Positions 7,144-15,119 of a stretch of DNA of 37,064 bases are shown here, in pieces. Made by a program: the position numbers and the translations under genes. Position 1 is the stretch's first letter, and every line of letters starts with the position of its first letter. The notes under the pieces are model-generated. The model was not told where the DNA came from and ran no database searches. It saw only the letters and a program-made list of their open reading frames with translations. This DNA comes from Stenotrophomonas sp. (GTDB lineage: Bacteria; Pseudomonadota; Gammaproteobacteria; Xanthomonadales; Xanthomonadaceae). The stretch lies in NCBI GenBank assembly GCA_003248565.1, contig QFOV01000033.1, positions 1 through 37,064 on the forward strand. The letters run 5' to 3'.

Positions 7144-8406
7144 TCAGCGATAGAGCAGGGTCACGGTGGTGCCCTGCCCCTCACGGCTGTCGATCTCGAT
7201 CTGCCAGCCGCAGCGCTCACACAGCCGGCGCACGATCGGCAGGCCCAACCCTACGCCCAGCTGGCGGCCGCCGTCGGCCCGGAAGAAGGGGTCGAAGACC
7301 CGCGCAAGCGCTTCGCTGCTCATGCCAATGCCGGTGTCGCGGACAACCACCTGGCCCGGCATCACCCGCACCTCGACCTCGCCCACGTCGGTGTAGAGAC
7401 AGGCATTGCGCAGCAGATTGGCCACCACCACGTGCATCACCCGTGGCGGCGCCAGCAGCATCTGGTTGCCTTCCACCAGCACCCGCAGCTGGACCTGCTT
7501 GCCCTGCAACAGCTCCTCAACGTTGGCGGCCTCGTAGCGCACCACTTCGCCGACATCGAACAACTCCGACTGCGGCTCCACGTCCACCTCGCGGGCCAGC
7601 AGCAGGAAGGCATCGATCACCGCCTCCATATCGCGGCCGGCACGCTGGATGCGCTGCAGGCTGCGCTGCAGGCGCGGGGTAAGCCCGGAATCGGCCAAGG
7701 CCATGTCGCTGGCCATACGAATCACGGTCAGCGGCGTACGCAGCTCATGACTGGCATCACGGGTGAAGTTGCGCTCGCGGGCCACGTGATCGCCAACCTT
7801 GCCAGCCATGTCATGCAGGGCCAGCGCCAATTGCCGGGTCTCGCCCTGCACCTCCGCCGGCAAGCGCTCCGGTGCCAGCTCCTTCGCATCGGGGTGGCGT
7901 GGATCCCATAGCGACACCCGTCGCGCCAGCCAGCTCACCGGTGCAACCAGCCGCGCCGAGGCGCGATAGGTGAGCCACGACGAGGCATGGATGGCCAGCA
8001 GGATCAACAACACCCCCGCCCACACCGCCGCGCGGTGCGCGATCGAACGCTGGAACACCAGGTACAGCCGCCCCTCCGGCTGCTGGTCCACCAGCACCAG
8101 CTGGTCGGACGACTCCAGCTCATGAAACCCCGGCGCCAGTGCACGCAGCTGCGCGGGCACGACCGTGTCGGATTGCCCTGCCGGCTGCAGGTAGCCACGG
8201 ATGCGCAGCGTATTGGGTGGCGCCAGCTCTGCCACCTGCGCGCTTTGCTGCCAGTAGTACTGAGCCTCACTCTGCAGGACTGCGTTGATCAGGCCGTACT
8301 TGACCACCAGCGCCATCAGATAGCCGCCAAGCAGCACCGCCAGACTCGCCAGCAGCGCCTGCAGGATGAAGGCTATTCTGATCTTCCGCGGTAACCCGTA
8401 CGACAT
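7144..8406 (-). CDS. Sensor histidine kinase (ColS-like)
   Basis: The 420-residue inner-membrane kinase has membrane segments at about 11-34 and 127-147 flanking a periplasmic sensor of roughly 90 residues. An H-box FTRDASHELRTPL follows, with phospho-accepting His220. The ATPase motifs are N-box VVANLLRNAC, G1 DTGIGMSSE, F-box FDPFFR and G2 GVGLGLPIV. The ATG at 8406 is preceded by a G-rich Shine-Dalgarno-like run. It follows the response regulator gene on the same strand, but a terminator hairpin separates them (8474-8509), so kinase expression depends on read-through or a promoter of its own. ColS is my best guess from the partner; the signal is unknown, though metal ions are sensed by ColS proteins. 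Confidence 0.9.
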   Translation of the reverse strand: MSYGLPRKIRIAFILQALLASLAVLLGGYLMALVVKYGLINAVLQSEAQYYWQQSAQVAELAPPNTLRIRGYLQPAGQSDTVVPAQLRALAPGFHELESSDQLVLVDQQPEGRLYLVFQRSIAHRAAVWAGVLLILLAIHASSWLTYRASARLVAPVSWLARRVSLWDPRHPDAKELAPERLPAEVQGETRQLALALHDMAGKVGDHVARERNFTRDASHELRTPLTVIRMASDMALADSGLTPRLQRSLQRIQRAGRDMEAVIDAFLLLAREVDVEPQSELFDVGEVVRYEAANVEELLQGKQVQLRVLVEGNQMLLAPPRVMHVVVANLLRNACLYTDVGEVEVRVMPGQVVVRDTGIGMSSEALARVFDPFFRADGGRQLGVGLGLPIVRRLCERCGWQIEIDSREGQGTTVTLLYR

Positions 8407-8473
8407 GCGCCCCCCCTAGAAGCACGCGTGATTATAGGGAATGGACTGGCTTCGCCGCAGAATCACCTGGCTG

Positions 8474-8509
8474 AAAAAAAACCGCCGCGACTCATGTTCT
8501 GCGGCGGTT
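8474..8509 (-). terminator. Intrinsic terminator after the response regulator gene
   Basis: A 9-bp stem (AACCGCCGC at 8480-8488 with GCGGCGGTT at 8501-8509, 12-nt loop) is followed on the minus strand by seven or eight T. It lies 37 nt past the regulator stop and before the kinase start, so it would limit kinase expression relative to the regulator. Confidence 0.82.
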
Positions 8510-8545
8510 CTTCAAACCACAGGTGCCAGTACACGCCCCTGCAGA

Positions 8546-9259
8546 TCAGCCCATGGACTGGCCGATGTCGGCAATCCGGTAACCGGCACTCTGCACGGTG
8601 TGCAGCAGGGGTCGGTCAAACGGCTTGTCGATGATCTTGCGCAGGTTGTACAGATGGCTGCGCAAGGTGTCCGAGTCAGGCAGGCCATTGCCCCAGATCT
8701 CGCGCTCGATTTCCTGGCGGGTCACCACGCGCGGTGATTCGCGCATCAGGATGGTGAGCAGGCGCAGGCCAATCGGCGACAACTGCAACTCGCTCCCGGC
8801 GCGGGTGGCACGCATGCTGACCGGGTCCAGCACCAGGTCGGCGACCTTCAGCACCTCGGCACCCACCTGGCGACGCTCGCGGCGGATCAGCGCACGCAGG
8901 CGTGCCTCCAGTTCCTGGATCGCGAATGGTTTGGTCAGGTAATCGTCAGCGCCGTAGCCCAAGCCAGTGAGCTTGTCGTCCAACGTGTCGCGTGCGGTCA
9001 GCATCAGCACCGGCGTGGACTTGCGTGCTTCATTACGCAGGCGACGGCACACCTCGATGCCGTCCAGTCGCGGCAGCATCAGATCGAGCACCACCACGTC
9101 GTAACTGTTCTCAGCGGCCAACCGGTAGCCGTCCAGGCCATCGGCTGCGTAGTCCACCTCGAAACCCTTGCCTTCCAGATATTCGCCAATCATCTCGGAG
9201 ATGTTGCGGTTGTCTTCGACAACCAGTACCAGCCCGGACGATTCCTTGGTCTGTCGCAT
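8546..9259 (-). CDS. OmpR/PhoB-type response regulator (ColR-like)
   Basis: The 237-residue protein has a receiver domain at about 10-122, with acidic pocket Glu15-Asp16, phosphorylation site Asp59 in VVVLDLMLP, Thr88 and Lys110. A winged-helix DNA-binding domain follows at about 130-232 (ELQLSPIGLRLLTILM ... SDTLRSHLYNLRKIIDKPF). The pattern EYLEGKGF, GYGADDYLTKPFA and RSHLYNLRKIIDKPFDRPLLHTV resembles Pseudomonas and Xanthomonas ColR, known for roles in membrane stress, metals and lipid A. The call to ColR is by remembered similarity. An excellent AAGGAGG lies 6 nt before ATG 9259. The kinase gene follows after a terminator. Confidence 0.92.
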   Translation of the reverse strand: MRQTKESSGLVLVVEDNRNISEMIGEYLEGKGFEVDYAADGLDGYRLAAENSYDVVVLDLMLPRLDGIEVCRRLRNEARKSTPVLMLTARDTLDDKLTGLGYGADDYLTKPFAIQELEARLRALIRRERRQVGAEVLKVADLVLDPVSMRATRAGSELQLSPIGLRLLTILMRESPRVVTRQEIEREIWGNGLPDSDTLRSHLYNLRKIIDKPFDRPLLHTVQSAGYRIADIGQSMG

Positions 9260-9412
9260 GGAGCCTCCTTAGTCTTCAGCTTTGTGAAAGATGCCGCACT
9301 CCTGGTGGACTCCGTGTGAAGACGGCTTTACGCCGCCATTGATATCACTTGAAACCAGTCCGGCGAGGGCGAGCCCTTGCCCGCCGGCACCCTATGCTAG
9401 TGACCCGTCTTG

Positions 9413-9778
9413 ATGAAACTGGATATGGCCGCCCCCTCCTTTACCGCCTACCTCTACCCGGTACTGTTGCTGGTTGCCAGCAACGTATTCATGACCATCG
9501 CCTGGTATGGCCACCTGAAGTTCAAGACCGCACCGTTGATGACGGTGATCCTGGTCAGCTGGGGGATTGCCTTCTTCGAATACTGCCTGCAGGTGCCTGG
9601 CAACCGCATGGGCAGCGCGGTGTACTCGGCGCCGCAGCTCAAGGGCATGCAGGAAGTGATCACCCTAGTGGTTTTCGCGGTGTTTTCCGCCACCTACCTG
9701 GGGCAGCCACTGAAGTGGAACCACTGGGCGGCGTTCGCGCTGATCCTGCTGGCCGCGTTGTTGATGTTCAAGGAATAG
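9413..9778 (+). CDS. DUF486 family small membrane protein
   Basis: The protein has about 121 residues and four predicted membrane segments (roughly 11-30, 38-58, 75-95 and 101-118). It includes the family pattern FMTIAWYGHLKF, SWGIAFFEYCLQVPGNR and QLKGMQEVITLVVF. DUF486 proteins look like half-size members of the drug/metabolite transporter superfamily and probably dimerise. No substrate is known. The start could be TTG 9410, ATG 9413 or ATG 9425; none has a good Shine-Dalgarno. I prefer ATG 9413. It diverges from the response-regulator gene across about 150 nt. Confidence 0.82.
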   Translation: MKLDMAAPSFTAYLYPVLLLVASNVFMTIAWYGHLKFKTAPLMTVILVSWGIAFFEYCLQVPGNRMGSAVYSAPQLKGMQEVITLVVFAVFSATYLGQPLKWNHWAAFALILLAALLMFKE

Positions 9779-9803
9779 GCCCAGAGCGTGTGAGCATGAC
9801 TGA

Positions 9804-10023
9804 TGTGGGAGCGGCGTCAGCCGCGAAGCTGGCGTCGATGAAATCACGGCTATGCCTGTGACCTGATAGACCATCAGCTTCGCGGCTGACGCCACTCCTA
9901 CCACCGAGTCTCCGCTGGGCCGCCCTGCTCCCTCCCTTTGGCGAAGCCAAGGGGAGGGCTGGGGAGGGGTTGGCTCTTGGCCTCTGATGCTGCAGCAGCT
10001 TCGCGGCTTACGCCGCTCCCACA
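9804..10023. repeat. Cluster of three REP-like units and one GC-rich hairpin element
   Basis: REP-like units occur at 9804-9830 (forward) and at 9876-9901 and 9997-10023 (reverse). A GC-rich hairpin element lies at 9928-9973 (CCCTCCCTTTGGC-GAA-GCCAAGGGGAGGG then CTGGGGAGGGGTTGG). Nothing coding is visible in the 272 nt between the DUF486 gene and the DUF6607 gene, whose 3' ends converge here. Confidence 0.87.
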
Positions 10024-10027
10024 AGAT

Positions 10028-10060
10028 AAAAAAGGCCAGACAAGGCCAACTTACCTGGCC
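10028..10060 (-). terminator. Probable terminator of the haem-uptake operon
   Basis: On the minus strand GGCCAG (10055-10060) pairs with CTGGCC (10034-10039), followed by six T. The hairpin overlaps the last codons of the DUF6607 gene. The stem is only 6 bp with a long loop, so strength is uncertain. Confidence 0.5.
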
Positions 10061-10977
10061 GCTTCCACGTACTTGGCGAACACCGCATCGATCTTGCCGG
10101 TATCCAACGCCGCGCCACCCTGGATTTCCTCGGCCTGCTGGAACAGCGGCATGATCATCGCCATGCCATCAAGCTTGGTCTTCAAGTGCACGCCCGGTGC
10201 CTTGCCGAGGAAGCCATCCCAGCGCTGGCGTACCTGCGCCCAGAACGGTGCGGTGGCAGCCCAGTAGGTCCGCGCTGGAGTGAAGTCCACTTCGGTGGTC
10301 TTGATGTAGTCGTTGAAACCGAACTCGCGCGCGATCTCCACCTGGCTGCCGTCCGCATTGCGCTGCACCTTGGTGTTGAACTGCTCGTGGGTCCAGCCGT
10401 TCGGGGTCAGCGTGTGCTGGTTCACCACCGCCAGCGCGTTGTAGTCGCTGCGCTTGGTGTATTCGCGGCGCGGCAACGGGCGCCAGCTCAGGTCACTGGT
10501 CCAGGTCGGCACATTGTTGTTGTAGCTCCAGCGACCGGTACCGCAATAACGCGGTGCGTCGCTGACTTCGTAGACGCACTGCGTCCAGGCGCCCTTGTTG
10601 AGTGCCTCCGGAATCGCGCGCACCGTCCAGGTCTGGTCGGCGGTGAACTCGAAACGCTGAGGCGCTTCGTAGACCCAGTCCTGGCGCCAATGCTTGGTGA
10701 CATGGCCGCTCTTGGTATCCACCAACAGATGCTGCAGCACGATGCGCTGCGGTGTGTCTTCAACCACGATCACCACTTCGTCACCACCGCTGCGCATCGC
10801 CGACGCACGTTCGTAACCGGGCTTGAGCAGCACGGTTTCATCGAAGGCGAAGTCCACCGTGTACTCACCCTGCATCTTCAGGATGCTGTCGTGGTCACGG
10901 GCGATATCGGCAGTGGCGGCGCTGGCAGCGGTGCTGACGAAAAACAGCAGCGGCAGGCTGGCGGAAAGCAGTTTCAT
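10051..10977 (-). CDS. DUF6607 family secreted protein of the haem-uptake locus
   Basis: The 308-residue protein begins with a signal peptide (MKLLSASLPLLFFVSTAASA, cut near residue 20-22), so it should be periplasmic or outer-membrane associated. It has no metal-binding or catalytic motif I can name. The body is rich in aromatic residues and beta-type sequence, for example KHWRQDWVYEAPQRFEF, GRWSYNNNVPTWTSDLSWRPLPRREYTKRSDYN and a C-terminal helical stretch. I recognise it as the DUF6607 family, which recurs next to HmuR-type receptors. It follows the receptor gene by 90 nt on the same strand and probably shares the Fur-controlled promoter. A role in haem or haemoprotein uptake is inferred from context only. 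Confidence 0.75.
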   Translation of the reverse strand: MKLLSASLPLLFFVSTAASAATADIARDHDSILKMQGEYTVDFAFDETVLLKPGYERASAMRSGGDEVVIVVEDTPQRIVLQHLLVDTKSGHVTKHWRQDWVYEAPQRFEFTADQTWTVRAIPEALNKGAWTQCVYEVSDAPRYCGTGRWSYNNNVPTWTSDLSWRPLPRREYTKRSDYNALAVVNQHTLTPNGWTHEQFNTKVQRNADGSQVEIAREFGFNDYIKTTEVDFTPARTYWAATAPFWAQVRQRWDGFLGKAPGVHLKTKLDGMAMIMPLFQQAEEIQGGAALDTGKIDAVFAKYVEAAR

Positions 10978-11067
10978 GGATTTTCCTTGTGCGAATGGAA
11001 GGGATGGCCATCCGTGGCCACGATGCGTTCCCTCGCCGGCTCCTGGAGGAACCGCTAACGTCGTTGC

Positions 11068-13272
11068 TTACCAGGACACCGAGACGCTGGCCGAAACGGT
11101 GCGGCCCGGGTTGCTGAAGCGATCAATCACGGTGCTGCTGCCGGCCAGCGTCGAGGTGATGCTGGACCAGTCGATGTAGTTGCGATCGGTCAGGTTGAAC
11201 ACGCCGACATTGAACTTGGCGCCCGGCGCGAAGTTCCAATGCGCCATCAGGTCCATCACACCGTAACCGGCCGGACGGTACGCCGTGGCCACGGCCACGC
11301 GGTCCTTGCGGCGCGCAAACGTGCCGGCCAGCTCAACGCCCCAGTCATCGCGGTCGTACATCAGACCGAGCGTACCGCGCAGCGGATCCACCGAATCCAG
11401 CGGCGTGTCTTCGGTACGGTTCTGCCCATGCGCCCATGCCACCGCGCCGCGCAGCCCCCAGCCCTTCAACGCATCACTGACCTGGCCGAAATCGACACCA
11501 GCCTTCAGCTCGGCACCATAGATGCGCGCATCGGCGATGTTCTGCGACTGGAACACCATCAGGCCCTGTGCATTGACGCCGACATAGCGCTGCGATTCGA
11601 TGAAGTCGCGGTAGTCGTTCCAGTAGCCGCTGACGCTCATGTAAGCGACCGGGCTGACATAGCGCACGCCCAGCTCCACACCATTGCTGGTTTCCGGCTT
11701 CAGGTCCGGATTGGGGATGGCGGTGTAATTAAAGGTCAGATTGGTGAAACCCAGATTGACATCGTTGTAAGGCGGCGAGCGGAAACCATGCGCATAGCCA
11801 GCAAACACCGACCATTGATCATCGAAGCGCCACACCACGCCCAGCTTCGGCGATACGCTGGTCTTGGTCAGCGAGGCTACCGCCATGTCCGGGTTGTCTT
11901 CCCTGAAAATCGCATCGAGCTCGGGCTTGAGCCGGTAATGGTCAACGCGCACGCCGGGCACCACCGACAGGCGGCCGTCGGCCAGGCGCATCTCGTCCTG
12001 CAGGTACAGGCCGAGTTCGGTGGTCTTGCTGATCGGGAAATCGCGCACTGGGAAGTTGTCCGGCGAGATATTGGAGCTGACCGTGCCGTTGGCCAGCACC
12101 TGGTAGCCATCGCGCTTCTGGCGGATGTCGGTCTGGGCGCCATCGAAGCCCCAGGTCAGCGCGTGCTCGACCGAACCGGTCTGCAAGGCCTTGTTGAACT
12201 GCAGCTGCGCGCCGTACACCAACTGATCGAAATGGAAGGCGCGATGACGGCGGCTGCCATTGGTACGGCCTTCGTCGGTGACCTGCTTGGTTTCGCTGTT
12301 CTGGCGATAGATCTGCCAGTTCATGCTGTCGGCAAACGCAGCATCCAGCGCATCCATCTCATGGGCGAACGACAGGCGCGTACGATTCTGAGTGTCGTGT
12401 GCCTTCATGCTGGTGGTGGTGCGCGAGGCCGCTACCGGATGCTTGTTGTTGACCGAAGAAAGCACGTCGGTATCGGTGCTCTCCTCGTTGCCTTCCACGG
12501 TCAGGCGGAAGCGCTGGCTTTCATCCGGCGCATAGACGAGCTTGGCCAAGACGCTGCGGCCGTCGCGTTCCTGCGGGTTCGGCGCGGTGCGGGTGTAGTC
12601 CATGCTGCGCACGTCACCCTTGTTGACCGTCTCCTGGCCCTGGTGATGATTGACGTTGACCATGCCGCTCCAACGCTCACCGCCCCACGCTGCGGTGGCA
12701 CCGGCCAACAGGCCTTTCCACTCGCCGTCATAGCCGAACTTCAGGCCGACATGGCTGTCCTTGCCGTCCTTCAGATAGTCCGCCGGATCCTTGGTGACGA
12801 AGGCCACCACGCCACCGAGTGCATCGGAGCCGTACAGCGAACTGGCCGGGCCGCGCACGATTTCAACGCGCTTGAGCGTTTCCAGATCGGTGAAGTTGCG
12901 GTTGCTGTTGGCGAAGCTGCCGATAGTGAAGCTCTTCGGCATGGCGATGCCATCGGTCTGGATCAGCACACGGTTGGCGTCCAGGCCGCGGATGCGGAAG
13001 CCACCCAGGCCGAAACGGGTAGCGCTGCGGGTCACCGAAACGCCCGGCTCGTAACGCACCAGGTCGGAAATATCGTTGGCCAACTGCTTGTCCAGCTGCT
13101 CGCGATCAATCACATCGACCGTGGCGGCGACGTCGCTGACAGCACGCTCGGTACGGGTAGCGGTAACCTGGACGCGGTCGAATTCATGCACCGCAGGCGC
13201 GGCGACGTTCTCTGCACGCGCGGGAGACAGCACCGCCCACAGGGCGGCACTCAAGACAGTTGGACGGATCAT
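11068..13272 (-). CDS. hmuR: TonB-dependent haem/haemoglobin receptor
   Basis: The 734-residue outer-membrane receptor has a signal peptide (1-20, ending SPARA). A plug domain follows at about 35-160 with the TonB-box-like region RVQVTATRTERAVSD, RFGLGGFRIRGLDANRVL and VEIVRGPASSLYGSDALGGVV. A 22-strand barrel then ends in aromatic VSVSW. The haem-receptor signature appears as FRSP ... NPDLKPE near the middle of the barrel (the FRAP/NPNL motif). The histidine usually found between these two blocks in HemR-type receptors is not present. I placed the start at ATG 13272; the open frame extends 39 codons upstream without conserved sequence. It lies 151 nt after hemP and before the DUF6607 gene. 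The exact ligand is inferred. Confidence 0.9.
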   Translation of the reverse strand: MIRPTVLSAALWAVLSPARAENVAAPAVHEFDRVQVTATRTERAVSDVAATVDVIDREQLDKQLANDISDLVRYEPGVSVTRSATRFGLGGFRIRGLDANRVLIQTDGIAMPKSFTIGSFANSNRNFTDLETLKRVEIVRGPASSLYGSDALGGVVAFVTKDPADYLKDGKDSHVGLKFGYDGEWKGLLAGATAAWGGERWSGMVNVNHHQGQETVNKGDVRSMDYTRTAPNPQERDGRSVLAKLVYAPDESQRFRLTVEGNEESTDTDVLSSVNNKHPVAASRTTTSMKAHDTQNRTRLSFAHEMDALDAAFADSMNWQIYRQNSETKQVTDEGRTNGSRRHRAFHFDQLVYGAQLQFNKALQTGSVEHALTWGFDGAQTDIRQKRDGYQVLANGTVSSNISPDNFPVRDFPISKTTELGLYLQDEMRLADGRLSVVPGVRVDHYRLKPELDAIFREDNPDMAVASLTKTSVSPKLGVVWRFDDQWSVFAGYAHGFRSPPYNDVNLGFTNLTFNYTAIPNPDLKPETSNGVELGVRYVSPVAYMSVSGYWNDYRDFIESQRYVGVNAQGLMVFQSQNIADARIYGAELKAGVDFGQVSDALKGWGLRGAVAWAHGQNRTEDTPLDSVDPLRGTLGLMYDRDDWGVELAGTFARRKDRVAVATAYRPAGYGVMDLMAHWNFAPGAKFNVGVFNLTDRNYIDWSSITSTLAGSSTVIDRFSNPGRTVSASVSVSW

Positions 13273-13423
13273 GGAAGCCTGGAATCTTGGAGTGGACAAA
13301 ACCCCTGACAGACAGCCCGGTTGCCGGAGCAACCAGACTGCAGTCAAGGGGGGAGAGAGCCTTGCGTTCCTGGGAGCCAAGCGCGCCAACGCTGGCTTAC
13401 GGCGAACGCAGCCGTGCAGCGAC

Positions 13424-13621
13424 TTACTTGGTGAGGATCAGCTTGTCGTTGCTGGTGTGCCGCAGGCGGTAGAACTTATCGCCGTGCTGGATCACGATCT
13501 CGCGCTGACCCTTGAGCAGGGCACCGCTATCGACAACGCCATCGACCGGCAACAACTGAACCGGGCGCTGCGGCAGGTGGAGGGTGCGGGGGCGAAGCAT
13601 AACGGGCTGGGCCGACATCAT
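13424..13621 (-). CDS. hemP: Haem uptake protein HemP
   Basis: The 65-residue protein ends in the HemP/HmuP family core GQREIVIQHGDKFYRLR followed by NDKLILTK. HemP is a small cytoplasmic protein placed at the head of haem-uptake operons; the HmuP homologue of rhizobia is reported to aid expression of the haem receptor. Two adjacent ATG codons (13621 and 13618) could start it. The Fur box and promoter lie 30-60 nt upstream, and the receptor gene follows after 151 nt. Confidence 0.88.
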   Translation of the reverse strand: MMSAQPVMLRPRTLHLPQRPVQLLPVDGVVDSGALLKGQREIVIQHGDKFYRLRHTSNDKLILTK

Positions 13622-13648
13622 CGTGATTCCGTGCTGGGGACGGAGTTG

Positions 13649-13676
13649 ATGATAATGATTCTCAATAACGATGCAA
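13649..13676 (-). promoter_or_regulatory. Fur box overlapping the hemP promoter
   Basis: GATAATGATTCTCAATAAC (13651-13669) matches 15 of 19 positions of the classical Fur consensus. On the minus strand TTGCAT (13671-13676), a 16-nt spacer and TATCAT (13649-13654) form a good sigma70 promoter that the Fur box covers almost completely. Iron-replete repression of hemP-hmuR-DUF6607 follows directly from this layout. Confidence 0.85.
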
Positions 13677-13736
13677 GAACTATTTACAACAACTTTGAAA
13701 TCCGGCGCCCGGCTGGACCATCCGCCCGCTCTACCG

Positions 13737-13933
13737 GTAGTGCCGAGCCATGCTCGGCAAGGGCCTCACCGGCCCACCATCACCGCTTGTGGGAGCGGCG
13801 TAAGCCGCGAAGCTGGCAGCACTGAAGCTACCAACATGCCCGCAACCTGACGGATCTGTGGCTTCGCGGCTCACGCCGCTCCCAGGGCTGAAAGCCTGCT
13901 GGCACGACGTTGCCGAGCATGGCTCGACACTAC
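13737..13933. repeat. Nested SMAG and REP-like inverted repeats
   Basis: The order is SMAG forward (13737-13759), REP-like forward (13788-13814), REP-like reverse (13861-13884), SMAG reverse (13911-13933, one mismatch). Two unrelated repeat families are thus nested symmetrically around a centre near 13837. This fills the 322-nt gap between hemP and the aldo/keto reductase gene apart from the hemP promoter; no gene is seen. Confidence 0.88.
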
Positions 13934-13943
13934 ACCTCCACTA

Positions 13944-14915
13944 TCAGGCGAAGATCGCCTCGATCTGCTGCCAGACGCCCTCTTCCACCCTGCCCAGCAC
14001 GTCCAGCGCGCGCAGGTTCTCTTCCAGCTGCGACACCCGGCTCGCACCGAGGATAACGCTGGACACCTGCGGGTTGCGCAGGCACCAGGCAATCGCCAGC
14101 TGCGCCGGCGCCTCGCCCAGCTCCGCAGCCAAGGCGGTGAAACGACGCACTTTGCCCAGACGGTCATCGGCCGGCTCGCCCAGCACCGAGGCCTGCAACC
14201 AGCCCAGCGTGGTCTGCCCCAGGCGCGAATCCTCGGCGATGCCGTCGTTGTACTTGCCGGTCAGCAGGCCCGAAGCCAGCGGCGACCAAATGGTGGTGCC
14301 CAACCCGGCATCGGCATACAGCGGCGCGTACTCCTGCTCCACGCGGGCACGGTGCAGCAGGTTGTACTGCGGCTGCTCCATGGTCGGCGCATATAGATGG
14401 TTGGCGCGGGCAAACGCCACCGCCTCGGCAATCTGCGCGCCCGACCACTCCGAGGTACCCCAGTACAGCACCTTGCCCTGGCGGATCAGGTTGTCCATCG
14501 CCAGCACGGTTTCGCTGATCGGGGTCTGCGCATCCGGCCGGTGGCAGTAATACAGGTCCAGATAGTCCACCCGCAGGCGCTTGAGCGCGGCGTGGCAGGC
14601 ATCGGTGACATGCTTGCGCGAGAGCCCGCGCTGGGTCGGCGCCGGCTCATCGACCGCGCCAAAGAACACCTTGGACGACACGCAGAAGCCATCCCGCGGC
14701 AGGCGCAGGTCGGCGATCACATCCCCCATCACCTCCTCGGCGCGGCCCTTGGCATAGACCTCGGCGTTGTCGAAGAAATTGACCCCGTTGTCCCAGGCGC
14801 AGGCAATCAGGTTGCGCGATTCGTCGCGCCCGATCTGGCTGCCAAAGGTCACCCAGGCACCAAATGACAGGGCGGACAGCTGCAGGCCGGACGACCCGAG
14901 ACGACGGTATTGCAT
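13944..14915 (-). CDS. Aldo/keto reductase (Kv-beta/YghZ-like)
   Basis: The 323-residue NADPH-dependent oxidoreductase has a TIM-barrel fold. The start is MQYRRLGSSGLQLSALSFGAW. The catalytic tetrad is visible in NFFDNAEVYAKGRAEE (Asp and Tyr), VSSKVFFG (Lys) and YYCHRPD (His). The cofactor end is SSVILGASRVSQLEENL. SEWSGAQIAEA and the overall pattern point to the AKR6 group, which contains voltage-gated potassium channel beta subunits and bacterial YghZ. The natural substrate is unknown, probably small carbonyls. ATG 14915 has GGAG upstream and is preferred to a TTG four codons earlier. It diverges from the nucleoside transporter gene. Confidence 0.93.
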   Translation of the reverse strand: MQYRRLGSSGLQLSALSFGAWVTFGSQIGRDESRNLIACAWDNGVNFFDNAEVYAKGRAEEVMGDVIADLRLPRDGFCVSSKVFFGAVDEPAPTQRGLSRKHVTDACHAALKRLRVDYLDLYYCHRPDAQTPISETVLAMDNLIRQGKVLYWGTSEWSGAQIAEAVAFARANHLYAPTMEQPQYNLLHRARVEQEYAPLYADAGLGTTIWSPLASGLLTGKYNDGIAEDSRLGQTTLGWLQASVLGEPADDRLGKVRRFTALAAELGEAPAQLAIAWCLRNPQVSSVILGASRVSQLEENLRALDVLGRVEEGVWQQIEAIFA

Positions 14916-15057
14916 GGCTGGCTCCAACTAGGGGACGGTGCGCGGAATCCGCGCAGACAGGCCACAAGTGTAACCCCGGCTGCGCACCGGACCGCCCTGC
15001 GGACCTTGCCGATACCGGCGCAATCCCAGCAAATACCGGCTTATGCCGGAGATATTC

Positions 15058-15086
15058 TTGCCCGGCATCAGCCGCTGCTCTAGGCT
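15058..15086 (+). promoter_or_regulatory. Weak candidate promoter for the CNT transporter gene
   Basis: TTGCCC (15058-15063), a 17-nt spacer and TAGGCT (15081-15086) lie about 33 nt before the ATG. A small palindrome CCGGC-TTAT-GCCGG (15036-15049) just upstream might bind a regulator. Both are inferred from sequence alone. Confidence 0.28.
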
Positions 15087-15119
15087 TGCGTCTTTTGCGG
15101 GCACGCCCGGGGATTACTC

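Noticed and set aside
11239..13308. Long open frame antisense to the haem receptor gene
   Set aside because: It mirrors the codon pattern of the receptor in high-GC DNA; the product is His/Ala/Arg-rich with no family features.
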